Assembly: GCF_002086125.1 (NCBI RefSeq)
Contig: NZ_MVHG01000005.1
Location: 32,001 to 96,000 of the forward strand
Length of the DNA stretch: 64,000 bases
Source: Mycobacterium arosiense ATCC BAA-1401 = DSM 45069
Lineage (GTDB): Bacteria; Actinomycetota; Actinomycetes; Mycobacteriales; Mycobacteriaceae
Reading direction: 5' to 3'
Positions 26,733 through 35,533 of the stretch are shown here, one piece after another. The notes below the pieces were generated by a model. It saw only the letters and a list, made by a program, of their open reading frames with translations, was not told where the DNA came from and searched no databases. Each line of letters starts with the position of its first letter. Position 1 is the first letter of the stretch. The translations under genes and the position numbers were made by a program.

Positions 26733-28166
26733 CTAGTAGTTCAGCCCCGAGAACATCACCCGGCCGGGATCGTATTTCTGCCGCACGGCGCTCAGCCGCG
26801 ATAGGTTCGGGCCGAAATATCGAGAGGGCGGCTGGTTGGCCTCGATGTAATTCACGTAGCCGCCGACCGAATACTGTTGCACGGCTTGATGTGCTGTGTT
26901 GAGCCAATTGGTTGCGGCCGCCGGATCGCCCGTTTCCACATACCACTGCACCAGCGCCGACTGGCGGCGCCAGGGAAAGGCGGTGGCCCCGGGCGCCACC
27001 GTGGCGAGAGCACCGTCGAGCGCGTGCATGATGGCCAGCATGCGCCCGGCCCCGCGGGGAAAGGCATTGACCGCCGCGGCGATCCCCTGTGCCACGCCGG
27101 CATTGACGGTGGCGAAGACGTCGGATCCGCCGACATAGCCGAGCGGTGACGGGTTCAGATTGCCGACGGCCAGGTAATTCACCAGGTCCAGGTAGTTGAA
27201 GGTGTGGTTCTCGATGCCCGACGGCTGCAGTCCCACCGCCTGCGTGATCGCGGCCGCGGCGCTGTTGCCCGACCCGGCGGGGCAGGTCGCCAGGATCCGG
27301 CAATGCACACCCATCGCGTCGACGGTGGCGTCCGCCAACGCCCAGCTGTTCTGGTCGGCGGTGCGCAGCCAGTTCTGCCAACCGACGAGGACCTGCGCGA
27401 ACGATTGCGGCGGGAAGTTCAGGTTGACCACGTCGACGTCTTTGGTGGGGAACGTGGCGAAGGTAAGCGAGGTGGTCACGCCGAAGTTGCCACCGCCGCC
27501 GCCGCGCAGCGCCCAGAACAGGTCGGGGTTGCTGGCGGCGGACGCGGTGACCGCTTGGCCGCTGGGCAGCACCACCGACGCCGACGTCAACTGGTCACAG
27601 AGCAGGCCGGCATGCCGGGATTGGGCCCCCATGCCGCCACCGAGCGCGTGCCCGGCGGCACCGACCGACGGGCAGGTACCGGTCGGGATGCCGCGGCCGG
27701 CCGCGGCAAGCGTCCGGTGCATCGTGTACAGGCTCGTGGCCGGCGTCACCGTGACCTGTCCCGTCGCGGCGTCGTAATTGGCGTCCCCGGGCAGTTGGCG
27801 CAGGTCGAGCACCATGGTTCCGTTCGCGGTCGACGCGCCGATGTAGGAGTGTCCGCCGCTGCGCGGGGCCACTTTCAGGTTGTGGGCGGCCGCGAAGGCC
27901 ATCGCCTTTTGTACGTCGGCCGCCGAGGTCGGGGTGACGACCGCCGCCGGGGTCAATCCGTTGTAGTTCGTGTTGAAAACTTGCTTGGCTCCGGCGAATT
28001 GGGGGCTGTCCGGCAGCACCACCTTCCCGCCGAGGGCCGTGGATAGGCCCTCCCAGCCGGTAGGTCTCGGGTCGGCGGCCACCCGGGGTGCGCCCAGGAC
28101 CGTGCCGGCGGCCAACGCACCGACGGCGCCCCGCAAAAACATCTGCCGCGAGATTTCACGCGCCAT
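26733..28166 (-). CDS. Exported FAD-linked oxidase, berberine-bridge-enzyme type
   Basis: 477 residues. The N-terminus MAREISRQMFLRGAVGALAAG looks like a Tat signal in which the second Arg is Gln, followed by an Ala-Asp cleavage region. The FAD domain has APRSGGHSYIG, whose His usually attaches the 8-alpha carbon of FAD, and GTCPSVGAAGHALGGG, whose Cys usually attaches C6. Bicovalent FAD is therefore expected. The C-terminal BBE motif (VNYIEANQPPSRYFG) is intact. Likely an extracytoplasmic oxidase of sugars or alcohols; the substrate is unknown. Confidence 0.85.
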   Translation of the reverse strand: MAREISRQMFLRGAVGALAAGTVLGAPRVAADPRPTGWEGLSTALGGKVVLPDSPQFAGAKQVFNTNYNGLTPAAVVTPTSAADVQKAMAFAAAHNLKVAPRSGGHSYIGASTANGTMVLDLRQLPGDANYDAATGQVTVTPATSLYTMHRTLAAAGRGIPTGTCPSVGAAGHALGGGMGAQSRHAGLLCDQLTSASVVLPSGQAVTASAASNPDLFWALRGGGGGNFGVTTSLTFATFPTKDVDVVNLNFPPQSFAQVLVGWQNWLRTADQNSWALADATVDAMGVHCRILATCPAGSGNSAAAAITQAVGLQPSGIENHTFNYLDLVNYLAVGNLNPSPLGYVGGSDVFATVNAGVAQGIAAAVNAFPRGAGRMLAIMHALDGALATVAPGATAFPWRRQSALVQWYVETGDPAAATNWLNTAHQAVQQYSVGGYVNYIEANQPPSRYFGPNLSRLSAVRQKYDPGRVMFSGLNY

Positions 28167-28264
28167 CGTCGGGCTCCCGCGATTGCCTCATGCTCGAATT
28201 GTCAACCACGAGAAGCGTCGTGCCGCACGACGTGTCGGGGGGTGACCCAACCGTGCTCGAACCG

Positions 28265-29005
28265 TTACCCGGCGCCTTTGCCGTTGTCGACCCGATAGAC
28301 CGCGCCGTGGATGGCGGCCGCGGCGTCGCTGGCGAGGAATGCGATCACGTTGGCGACGTCCAGAGGTTGCATCATGCCCCGCGGTGACGCCGTGCGCATG
28401 ATCAGGTCGTAGTTGGGGTTGTCTGGCGCGCTGAACTGTTCGATCTGGGGCGTGAGCATTCCCCCGGGACATACCGCGTTGACACGCATGCGATCCGCGG
28501 TGTATTCCACGGCCAAAGCGCGGGTGAGACCGATCAGGCCATGCTTGGCGGCGCAGTAGCCGGCCGAGTAGGCCTGGCCCTCGACTCCGGCGATGGAGCT
28601 GACGTTGACGATGTTGCCACCGCGCTCCAGCAGCTGGGGCAGCGCAGCCCTGCACAGGTAGAACGGCCCGTTGAGGTTGACCGCAAGGTCCTGTTCCCAG
28701 TCGCCGTCCGTCATCGACTCCGTGCGGCGCATCTGGTGTCGCCCGGCCACGTTGACGAGGACGTCGAGGCCACAGAAATCACGCACGCACTGCTCGACCG
28801 CGTCGCGGCAAGCCTGCACCGATCCAATGTCCACCGCCGCGAATCCGCCGTGTTCGACATCGGTGAATACGTCGGCCAAGCGTCCGGCATCGCGGCCGAT
28901 GCCGAAAACCGTTGCGCCCTGGCGGGAGAATAACTTTGCGGTCTGTGCGCCCAGGCCCGACGACGCCCCGGTCACCAACGCCACCTTGTCTTGTAATGCA
29001 GCCAT
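28265..29005 (-). CDS. Short-chain dehydrogenase/reductase
   Basis: 246 residues of classical SDR type: cofactor motif TGASSGLG (about 12-19), NVAG, catalytic Ser in NVSSIAG, YCAAKHG (Tyr and Lys), and VCPGGMLTP. Glycine pattern and length fit an NAD(P)-dependent alcohol/ketone oxidoreductase. The substrate is unknown. It lies about 100 bp from the flavoprotein gene on the same strand, so shared transcription is possible. Confidence 0.85.
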   Translation of the reverse strand: MAALQDKVALVTGASSGLGAQTAKLFSRQGATVFGIGRDAGRLADVFTDVEHGGFAAVDIGSVQACRDAVEQCVRDFCGLDVLVNVAGRHQMRRTESMTDGDWEQDLAVNLNGPFYLCRAALPQLLERGGNIVNVSSIAGVEGQAYSAGYCAAKHGLIGLTRALAVEYTADRMRVNAVCPGGMLTPQIEQFSAPDNPNYDLIMRTASPRGMMQPLDVANVIAFLASDAAAAIHGAVYRVDNGKGAG

Positions 29006-29058
29006 GCCGATCCCGTCCTCCTTGGCGACAGTCGATTCGGCAGACTACTTGGTGCGCT

Positions 29059-29343
29059 CTATAAGGACCGCAACCGCACCGCGCCGCCACGCCGAAGGTG
29101 CAGTGGCGCAACTATTCTCCAGCCGTATCTGAGGGCCGTCTCGGGGACGACACGCTCGGCGCGCAAGCGTTGCTGGATGCGGCGCACGGTGATCATCGCG
29201 AGCAGGTTGATGGCCTGCTTGCTCAGTGCGATGCGGCTCGTCCGTTTCTTCCAGCTCGGCGGCGCTGAGGTCGCGCGTTGACCGAGGTAGTAGCCGAAGC
29301 ATGCTGCTATCGCGAGCGCGGCGATGACCGCGATTACCGTCAC
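29059..29343 (-). CDS. Small membrane protein, conserved mycobacterial type
   Basis: 94 residues. One N-terminal TM helix (VIAVIAALAIAACFGYYLG) is followed by a basic cytoplasmic tail (KKRTSRIALSKQAINLL, ARRIQQRLRAERVV). Proteins with this layout are common hypothetical proteins in mycobacteria. No function is known. It precedes SDR and flavoprotein genes on the same strand. Confidence 0.55.
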   Translation of the reverse strand: MTVIAVIAALAIAACFGYYLGQRATSAPPSWKKRTSRIALSKQAINLLAMITVRRIQQRLRAERVVPETALRYGWRIVAPLHLRRGGAVRLRSL

Positions 29344-29426
29344 GTGTCGAGCGTCCTTCGTCGCCGTCGCGGGGAGGTCACGCGCGGGCTACACCTCGGC
29401 CACCAAGCGCGGCATCGGTGCGCTGC

Positions 29427-29930
29427 TCAGCGGCGGAAGACCACCCACCTCATCGCGCTGTACATGTACACCGCCTCACAGCTGCCCGCCGCCAGGCGCG
29501 ACAGCTGATAGTGCACCCCCACGGCCGTGAGCGCCGTGGTCACCCCGAGGATGAAGGCTAAATAGTTGACGACGACCACCACGGCGTAGGTCACCACCTG
29601 CGGCCCGACCTGGGCGTGAGACCGAAAGTTGAATATGCGATTGAGGATGTAGCTGAGCGTGAAGGCGCATCCGTACGCAACCGTCACGGCGATGGGCACC
29701 GGAAGGGCGAGCCCGCCGCGCAAGGCCGTCAGGATGGTCACGTCGAGGCCGAAGGTGAAGCCGTTGATCACGCAGAAGCCGACGAACGTTGGCGCGACGA
29801 CTCCCTTCAGGCCCAACGGCAGCCGGCTGACGACCGCCTCGCACCAGTTATGGAACCGGCCGGCCAGCCGTGGCCGGTCGGCCGAGGATTCCGCACGCAC
29901 ATGAGCACGCTGACATGGCCAGGTATCCAC
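29427..29930 (-). CDS. GtrA-family membrane protein
   Basis: 167 residues with four TM helices: FVGFCVINGFTFGLDV, an AVTVAYGCAFTLSYILNRIFNFR segment (the GtrA family's SYxxNRxFxFR mark), and two further helices. GtrA proteins are thought to flip polyprenyl-linked sugars for cell-wall glycan modification. The N-terminal 35 residues are hydrophilic and may be an over-extended start. No glycosyltransferase partner is adjacent. Confidence 0.75.
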   Translation of the reverse strand: MDTWPCQRAHVRAESSADRPRLAGRFHNWCEAVVSRLPLGLKGVVAPTFVGFCVINGFTFGLDVTILTALRGGLALPVPIAVTVAYGCAFTLSYILNRIFNFRSHAQVGPQVVTYAVVVVVNYLAFILGVTTALTAVGVHYQLSRLAAGSCEAVYMYSAMRWVVFRR

Positions 29931-30006
29931 TAGGTGATCAGTTGGCCAACTTCGGCCGATCGCGGATCGTTCCTTTCGGTGTGGGTCAAGCCCTACGATT
30001 CGGGTT

Positions 30007-30378
30007 GTGGACGAGATGCCCCATTACACGGGCCCGATAGATCCTACGAACCGCAATGTCTTTGGGGCATGCCTGTCCCTGATCGGTTTGGCGACAATGG
30101 TGCTCGCGCTTCTGCTGCTGCTGACGGTCGCCAACAACCGGGCTTTGGCGTTCAAATTGGAAGCCGGGTTCTTCCCGCCGTTGTCCGAATCCGCGGTGCA
30201 GTCTGCGCGCACCGAGGTCCTCTTCGCAGCCGTGTTGATTGTCCTGTCGACCGCCTCGGCGGTGGCGGCGGTCATTTTTCGCTCGTCCATCGCGTGGCGG
30301 ATTATCGGTGGCGTGACCCTGCTGGCTTTGGTCCTGGCCGGCCCCCTGCTCTGGGTGTGCTACGACATGGCGTTCTGA
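30007..30378 (+). CDS. Small polytopic membrane protein
   Basis: 123 residues, GTG start, with about three TM helices (GACLSLIGLATMVLALLLLL, VLFAAVLIVLSTASAVAAVIF and GGVTLLALVLAGPLLWV). The loop between helices 1 and 2 is amphipathic. No family is recognised. It stands alone before the catabolic island. Confidence 0.55.
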   Translation: MDEMPHYTGPIDPTNRNVFGACLSLIGLATMVLALLLLLTVANNRALAFKLEAGFFPPLSESAVQSARTEVLFAAVLIVLSTASAVAAVIFRSSIAWRIIGGVTLLALVLAGPLLWVCYDMAF

Positions 30379-30536
30379 GTTTTCGATCTTCGTCGCGGAG
30401 GAGTTTGTCTCTGACGATCGTCGCGCAAGCTCTGTTACCGGGAAGCGTCACCGGCGCTGGAGCCGTGCCGTTGCATGTGGCATGCCCGGCGGTCACCGTC
30501 AGTGCGCGAAACCAATATATAGTTTACTGTTTAGGG

Positions 30537-30995
30537 GTGTCGATCGATTTCGCCTACCGAAGACCCGATTTCCGGCTGGCTCCCAGTCCTTCGGTTGAGT
30601 CACAGGCCTTCTGGCTCGGCGGCGCACGCGGTCAGCTGATGATTTGCCGTTGCCATGCGTGCGGGCACTTTTTTCACCCACCGGGACCGGCGTGCTGGCG
30701 CTGCCGCTGCACCGACGTCAGCCCACGACCGGTTTCCGGACGAGCCACGGTGGCCGCGTACACGGTGAACCGCCAAGCCTGGATCCCCGGCTTGGACCCC
30801 CCTTACATCGTCGCCATGGTAGAACTCGAGGAGGAGCCCGACGTGCGCCTCATCACCAATGTGGTCGACGTGTCGACCGACGAGATCCGCGTCGGCCTGC
30901 CGGTCGAAGTCTTTTTCGAGGATTGGACCGAACCTTCGGGCGATCCGGACAGCCGTGTTTGGCTACCACTATTTCGGCCGCAGCAGTTGCGATAG
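30537..30995 (+). CDS. Zn-ribbon/OB-fold (DUF35) acyl-CoA-associated protein
   Basis: 152 residues, GTG start. A rubredoxin-like zinc ribbon carries C39-x2-C42 and C53-x2-C56, with another Cys at 37. It is followed by an OB-fold with TVAAYTVNR and IPGLDPPYIVAMVELEE. DUF35 proteins partner thiolase-fold Ltp proteins; ChsH2's DUF35 domain activates the Ltp2 retro-aldolase in cholesterol side-chain cleavage. No thiolase is adjacent here, so its partner may be the Ltp gene at 52845 or 60256. A TATAGT -10-like box (30518-30523) and a half copy of the island's TTTACT motif lie just upstream. Confidence 0.75.
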   Translation: MSIDFAYRRPDFRLAPSPSVESQAFWLGGARGQLMICRCHACGHFFHPPGPACWRCRCTDVSPRPVSGRATVAAYTVNRQAWIPGLDPPYIVAMVELEEEPDVRLITNVVDVSTDEIRVGLPVEVFFEDWTEPSGDPDSRVWLPLFRPQQLR

Positions 30996-31108
30996 TGACG
31001 TTATCGGCCGTTCATTTGATCCATTACGGTGCGCGGTCACCCATGCCGCCGCTAGTTTCTTGACTCGGCATGTCGGCGCGCTTAGCGTTGGCCCATGGAA
31101 CACCTAGT

Positions 31109-31119
31109 TTACTTAGTTA
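31109..31119. promoter_or_regulatory. TNACTNRGTNA operator-like site
   Basis: TTACTTAGTTA, 25 bp before the GTG of the HIBADH-like gene. It matches the motif found at four other gene starts of the island. Likely an operator for the local GntR or TetR regulator, by inference from recurrence. Confidence 0.55.
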
Positions 31120-31144
31120 TACCCGAGTGCTCGAGGAGGGCACA

Positions 31145-31966
31145 GTGACCAAAGCCGTCGGCTTCATCGGAGCGGGTCAGTTGGGTGAGCCCATGGTGCT
31201 GCGCCTGCTTGAAGCCGGGGTGCCCGTCACGACGTACACGAGGCGGCCCGAGGTACGCGATCGAGTGGCAGCACGCGGCGCCCGGCTTGCCGCTTCGGTG
31301 GCTGAACTCGCCGCCGGCAGCGACATTCTGATCTCTTGCTTGTTCTCCGACGCACAACTCATGGAACTCGGCTCGGGCCCCGAAGGCTTTATCGCAAACG
31401 CCAAGCGCGGCGGCATCTTCGTGTCCCACACCACCGGTACGCTGACAACGCTCGAGCGCCTGAGTGACCATCCATCCGCGCCCACAGTCCTCGACGCGCC
31501 GGTCAGCGGCACCGCCGACGACATCGCTGCCGGCACCCTCACCGTGCTGATCGGCGGCCATGCCGATGCGGTGCAAGTGGTGACGCCGGTACTAGCGGCG
31601 TACGCCGACCCGATCGTCCCCACCGGGGAACTAGGGAGCGCCTTGGCACTGAAACTCATCAACAACGTGCTCTTCGCCGCGAACGCCCAGCTGGTCGCCG
31701 CCGCAACAGAATTGGGCACGTCGATGGGTATCGCCCCCGATGTTCTGCTGCCCGCACTCCAGGTATGTAGCGCCGGAAGTCGCGTCGCCACACACATCGA
31801 GCAGATCGGCGGCATAGGGCCGTTCACGGAGATCGCCGGTCCTTTCCTTCGCAAGGACTTCGCTGCATGCCTGGAGGCCGCTGCGCAGGCAGGCGCCGAT
31901 CTCGGTCTGCTCGGCGATGTCGTCACCACGGGCCCTCTGCCGCTCGAAGCCATTGGAGCGAAGTGA
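31145..31966 (+). CDS. 3-hydroxyisobutyrate dehydrogenase-family oxidoreductase
   Basis: 273 residues. The N-terminal Rossmann motif is GFIGAGQLGEPMVLRLLEAG. The substrate segment DAPVSGTADDIAAGTLTVLIGG carries the Ser/Gly loop, and the catalytic Lys is in ALKLINN. Enzymes of this family oxidise 3-hydroxyacids such as 3-hydroxyisobutyrate to semialdehydes. GTG 31145 has GAGGAGGG upstream. Its TGA overlaps the GTG of the following crotonase (GTGA), so they form one operon. A branched 3-hydroxyacid or its CoA ester is a reasonable but unproven substrate. Confidence 0.85.
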   Translation: MTKAVGFIGAGQLGEPMVLRLLEAGVPVTTYTRRPEVRDRVAARGARLAASVAELAAGSDILISCLFSDAQLMELGSGPEGFIANAKRGGIFVSHTTGTLTTLERLSDHPSAPTVLDAPVSGTADDIAAGTLTVLIGGHADAVQVVTPVLAAYADPIVPTGELGSALALKLINNVLFAANAQLVAAATELGTSMGIAPDVLLPALQVCSAGSRVATHIEQIGGIGPFTEIAGPFLRKDFAACLEAAAQAGADLGLLGDVVTTGPLPLEAIGAK

Positions 31967-32766
31967 CACAGACGACGGGCGATGAGTCGACGACCGACTG
32001 GGAGACCATCGAGTTCGAGGTCAGCGATCACGTCGCGACAGTGACGTTGAACCGCCCCGGCCAGATGAACAGCTTTAACCAGACGATGGCGACCGAGCTC
32101 ACCGCGGCCTGGAAGCGGGTGCGCGATGACGAGGGCATCCGGGTCACCGTCGTGCGAGCTAACGGAGAACGAGCCTTCTGCACCGGAATCGACGTATCGG
32201 CGGGTCGGTGGTGGGCCGACCAGCCGGTGTTCAACCAAGAAGACCCCGGAACCTTCTTGGGGCCCAAGGCTCATCAGGTGTGGAAGCCGGTGATTGCCGC
32301 GCTGCACGGCATGGTGGCTGGCGGTGCCATGTACTTCGTCAACGAATGCGACTTCGCGATCTGCGCCGAGAACACCACCTTCTTCGACCCGCACGCCAAC
32401 GGCGGCGTTGTCTCGGCTCTCGAACCGATGGGCATGCTGTCATTGGGCGTTCCCTATGGCGACGTGATGCGTTGGGCGTTGTTGGGTAGCGAGGAACGCA
32501 TCACCGCGTCGACAGCGCTACGACTCGGCCTGGTGACCGAGGTCGTGCCCGACGACAATCTTCGCGAGCGGGCCGCCGGCCTAGCCGGCGAAATCGCGGC
32601 TCGCAGACCGCTTGCCGTGCAGGGCACCGTGCGCGCCATGTGGGAGGCCAGGGATCTCTCTCCGAGCCTGCGTCAGCGACACGGAATGGCCTACACCCAC
32701 ATCGGCAACGACTACGCCAACCCATCCGACTCCCGCGCCAACAAGCGCTTCCCGCGGTTCCGCTGA
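31963..32766 (+). CDS. Enoyl-CoA hydratase/isomerase (crotonase) family protein
   Basis: 267 residues. Crotonase features are VATVTLNRPGQMNSFN, FCTGIDVS (first oxyanion strand), and ALHGMVAGGAMYFVNECDFAIC (second oxyanion Gly-Gly). The usual first catalytic Glu region reads FDPHANGGVV, so the chemistry may not be simple hydration. It starts at GTG 31963, overlapping the HIBADH stop. It is followed 10 bp later by an alpha/beta hydrolase in the same operon. Confidence 0.85.
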   Translation: MTQTTGDESTTDWETIEFEVSDHVATVTLNRPGQMNSFNQTMATELTAAWKRVRDDEGIRVTVVRANGERAFCTGIDVSAGRWWADQPVFNQEDPGTFLGPKAHQVWKPVIAALHGMVAGGAMYFVNECDFAICAENTTFFDPHANGGVVSALEPMGMLSLGVPYGDVMRWALLGSEERITASTALRLGLVTEVVPDDNLRERAAGLAGEIAARRPLAVQGTVRAMWEARDLSPSLRQRHGMAYTHIGNDYANPSDSRANKRFPRFR

Positions 32767-32775
32767 GAACTGCGG

Positions 32776-33525
32776 ATGCCGCTCCCCGATCTCGTTCTCG
32801 TCCATGGCGGCGAGCATGCGGGCGACTGCTGGGACCTGACAGTCGCGGAGTTGCGCCGCCAGGAGCCAGAACTGCGCATCCTCGCGGTGGACCTTCCCGG
32901 TCGCAGCTCCAAACCGGGTGAGCTGGCGGCGGCCACCATCGGCGCCTGGGTGGACTCCGTGGTCGGCGATATCGATGATGCGGGTTTTGGCGAGCTGGTG
33001 ATCGTCGGCCACTCGATGGCGGGAGTGACGGTTCCTGGGGTAGTGGCCCGGCTCGGTTCGTCGCGCGTTCGTGAGATGGTTTTGGCGGCGGCGTTCGTGC
33101 CTCGTCAGGGTGAGGCGATCGTGGACACTCTCGACGGTCCACTGGCATGGTTCGCTCGGCGCGGCGCCGAGAGGGGGAAGCCGCTGAAAGTCCCGGCTTT
33201 CGCTGCGCGCTACGCGTTCTGCAATGGCATGACAAGGGAGCAGCGCCAGTTCGCGATGTCGCGGCTATACCCCGAGGCGGTGGCGATCGGGATTGAACCG
33301 GTGGACCGCCGTGACCTGCCGGCGGACGTACCCCGTACATGGATTCTCACCACGCGCGACCGCGCGCTGTCCGTCGCGTCCCAACAGCGCAGTATCGACG
33401 CGCTCGGCGGGGTACAGACCGTCATCGAGGTCGACACTTGCCATGACCTGATGATCAGCCACCCGAATCGCACAGCGCGGATTCTTATCGACCGGTGCCG
33501 CCAGTACGAGAAATCGGTCAGGTGA
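32776..33525 (+). CDS. Alpha/beta hydrolase (MES/RsbQ-like)
   Basis: 249 residues, third gene of the 31145 operon. The core shows LVLVHGGEHAGDCW, VDLPGRSS, the nucleophile elbow GHSMAGV (Ser) and CHDLMISHP with the catalytic His. It could cleave an ester, a thioester or a 1,3-diketone intermediate of the pathway. Its last 8 bp overlap the convergent CaiB gene. Confidence 0.8.
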   Translation: MPLPDLVLVHGGEHAGDCWDLTVAELRRQEPELRILAVDLPGRSSKPGELAAATIGAWVDSVVGDIDDAGFGELVIVGHSMAGVTVPGVVARLGSSRVREMVLAAAFVPRQGEAIVDTLDGPLAWFARRGAERGKPLKVPAFAARYAFCNGMTREQRQFAMSRLYPEAVAIGIEPVDRRDLPADVPRTWILTTRDRALSVASQQRSIDALGGVQTVIEVDTCHDLMISHPNRTARILIDRCRQYEKSVR

Positions 33526-34747
33526 TCGCGCCGTCGTACTTCAGATCGAGCAGGCCGGTGTCGTCGATACCCAGCTCCCGAAGCACCTCGTCGGTGTGTT
33601 CGGCGAACATCGGTGCCCGGGTGAGATCCGCCGGCGCACCATCGAATTGCACTGGATTGGCCACCAGCTTCTGCCGGTAGCCTTGGGCGTCGACGATGTC
33701 GGCGACGCGACCGTTGGCGATCAATGCTTCGTCGTTAGCGACATCCCAAGCGTCCTGCAGCGGCGCCCATTGGCCGCCGGACTGGTCGAGCAGCCGTTTG
33801 CACTCGTCGAACGTCCGCTGGCCGATCGCATCGGCCACCAACTCGGCCGCTTCGTCGGCGTTCGCCGCCAACGACTCCAGAGATGTGAACCGATCGTCGG
33901 TCGCTGCCGCGATCATGCCGAACAAGTGGCAGAAGTCCGGCCAGTAGCGCGTCGGCTGCAGCATCGACAACTGGATGAACCGGCCGTCGGCGCAGCGGTA
34001 CGCGCCGGTCAGCGGATTGCCGGGTGCCTGGCTATGACCGCGCACCTTCGGCGGCGGGCAGCCGTACAGCATGGCCAGGTTGACATCGAACTGCATCGCC
34101 CACGCTCCCACCGCGAGCAGGGACACGTCGATGATTGACGGCTCGCCGGTCCTCTGCCTACCGAACAGTGCCGCCGCGACCGCACCGGCGATGGTGAGCC
34201 CGCCGATGTTGTCGCCGTAGGCTCCCGCGGGCATCATCGAAGGGGCGTCGGCGTCGGGTTGTGTGACGCCGTCAGCGCTGCCGCCACGGGCCCAGAAGGC
34301 GGTTCCGTCGTACGCGCCGGTGTCGGAATCGGGTCCGCGACTGCCGAATCCGCTTCCCCCGACGTAGATGATGTGGGGGTTGATCCGCCGGATATCCTCG
34401 ATGTCGATGCGAAGTTTTGCGCGGGTCTGCGGCAGATAACTAGTCAAAAACACGTCGCTGCGCCGGACCAGCTCTTCGAGTGCCGGCCGTGACTGCGTCA
34501 GCGCCAGCGAAAGACCGACGCTGCGCTTGCCGCGGTTCGGCGCCTCGATGATCGGCGCGAACGGCACGCCGTGTTTGGTCGCCGAACGACCCAACACGGT
34601 CACCAGACCGCGTTGTGCGTCCCCGGTGACGGGGTTCTCGATTTTGATGACGTCGGCCCCCCAGTCCGCGAGCACGGCGCCAGCCGAGGGAACGAACGTG
34701 AACTGTGCGACCTCGAGGACGCGCACCCCTTTCATTGGCTTCTTCAT
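33518..34747 (-). CDS. CaiB/BaiF family (class III) CoA-transferase
   Basis: 409 residues. The N-terminal GVRVLEVAQFTFVPSAGAVLADWGADVIKIE is the classical class III signature, and the catalytic Asp is expected in AYGDNIGG, where an aspartyl-CoA thioester would form. The family moves CoA between carboxylates (carnitine, bile acids, oxalate) without ATP. It is the last gene of the minus-strand operon starting at 39688. A close paralogue lies at 47542, and a decayed copy at 50900. Confidence 0.9.
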   Translation of the reverse strand: MKKPMKGVRVLEVAQFTFVPSAGAVLADWGADVIKIENPVTGDAQRGLVTVLGRSATKHGVPFAPIIEAPNRGKRSVGLSLALTQSRPALEELVRRSDVFLTSYLPQTRAKLRIDIEDIRRINPHIIYVGGSGFGSRGPDSDTGAYDGTAFWARGGSADGVTQPDADAPSMMPAGAYGDNIGGLTIAGAVAAALFGRQRTGEPSIIDVSLLAVGAWAMQFDVNLAMLYGCPPPKVRGHSQAPGNPLTGAYRCADGRFIQLSMLQPTRYWPDFCHLFGMIAAATDDRFTSLESLAANADEAAELVADAIGQRTFDECKRLLDQSGGQWAPLQDAWDVANDEALIANGRVADIVDAQGYRQKLVANPVQFDGAPADLTRAPMFAEHTDEVLRELGIDDTGLLDLKYDGAIT

Positions 34748-34762
34748 TCCACCATTGCCTCC

Positions 34763-35533
34763 TCAATCGCCTTGGAACTTCGGCTGCCGGCCTTTCCGCA
34801 AAGCCGTTGTGGCTCTGTGGAAGTCATTCGACTTTACGAGGACCCGCTGCCCTTCGGCCTCGAACGCTTGTACGGCTTCGAGGTCGGTGAGCGTGGCCGC
34901 CGCCAGTGCACGCTTGATCCACCGGTACGACTGTGTCGGCCCACAGGCGAGGATATTGGTCAACGCGGTCAGCTCCGCGTCGTAGGCATCGTCGCCGACG
35001 ACGTGCGAGATCATTCCCCAATCGAAAGCGTCTGCCGCCGAGATCTTCTCGGCCGTCATGGCCATCCTGGCTGTCCGTGCCCGGCCGATCGCCGCGGGCA
35101 ACAGCGCGGATGCGCCGCCGTCGAGCATCAGACCGACCCTGGTGAAGGCAAGCTGGAAGTACGCCGATCGGGCGGCGACCACCAGGTCACACGCCAGGGC
35201 GAGCGGGCAGCCGATGCCGACCGCTGGGCCGTGCACCCCCGCGATCACTGGTTGGGGCATCGTGGTGAGCGCTTGCACGACCTTGCTGGCCGCAAACACG
35301 GCCCCCTTGGTGTTGCCGCCGCTGAGATCGCCGCCCGAACAGAAGGCTCGTCCCGCACCACACAGTTGCACGGCGCGCACGGAATCGTCGTCGGCCGCCT
35401 CGAGCAGCCTGTCGAGCAACTCGTTGAGCATCGGCGTGTCGACGGCGTTCAGCTTCTCCGGCCGGTCCAGCACCAGCCGGAGAACCGCACCGTTGCGGTT
35501 CACCGAGACACCGTTGATCGCCACCGCCGTCAC
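34763..35533 (-). CDS. Enoyl-CoA hydratase/isomerase family protein
   Basis: 256 residues: VLRLVLDRPEKLNAVD, CSGGDLSGG (oxyanion), GVHGPAVGIGCPLALACDL and the C-terminal ILACGPTQSYRWIK. At the usual catalytic Glu positions the sequence has AFTRVGLMLDGGAS, so the acid residues differ from a standard hydratase and isomerase or lyase activity is possible. Its GTG overlaps the stop of the decayed acyl-CoA dehydrogenase (GTGA), and 15 bp separate it from the CaiB gene. Confidence 0.85.
   Translation of the reverse strand: MTAVAINGVSVNRNGAVLRLVLDRPEKLNAVDTPMLNELLDRLLEAADDDSVRAVQLCGAGRAFCSGGDLSGGNTKGAVFAASKVVQALTTMPQPVIAGVHGPAVGIGCPLALACDLVVAARSAYFQLAFTRVGLMLDGGASALLPAAIGRARTARMAMTAEKISAADAFDWGMISHVVGDDAYDAELTALTNILACGPTQSYRWIKRALAAATLTDLEAVQAFEAEGQRVLVKSNDFHRATTALRKGRQPKFQGD

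Noticed and set aside
30518..30534. Full TNACTNRGTNA site before the DUF35 gene
   Set aside because: Only the TTTACT half is present; the second half does not match, so it is not counted as a site.
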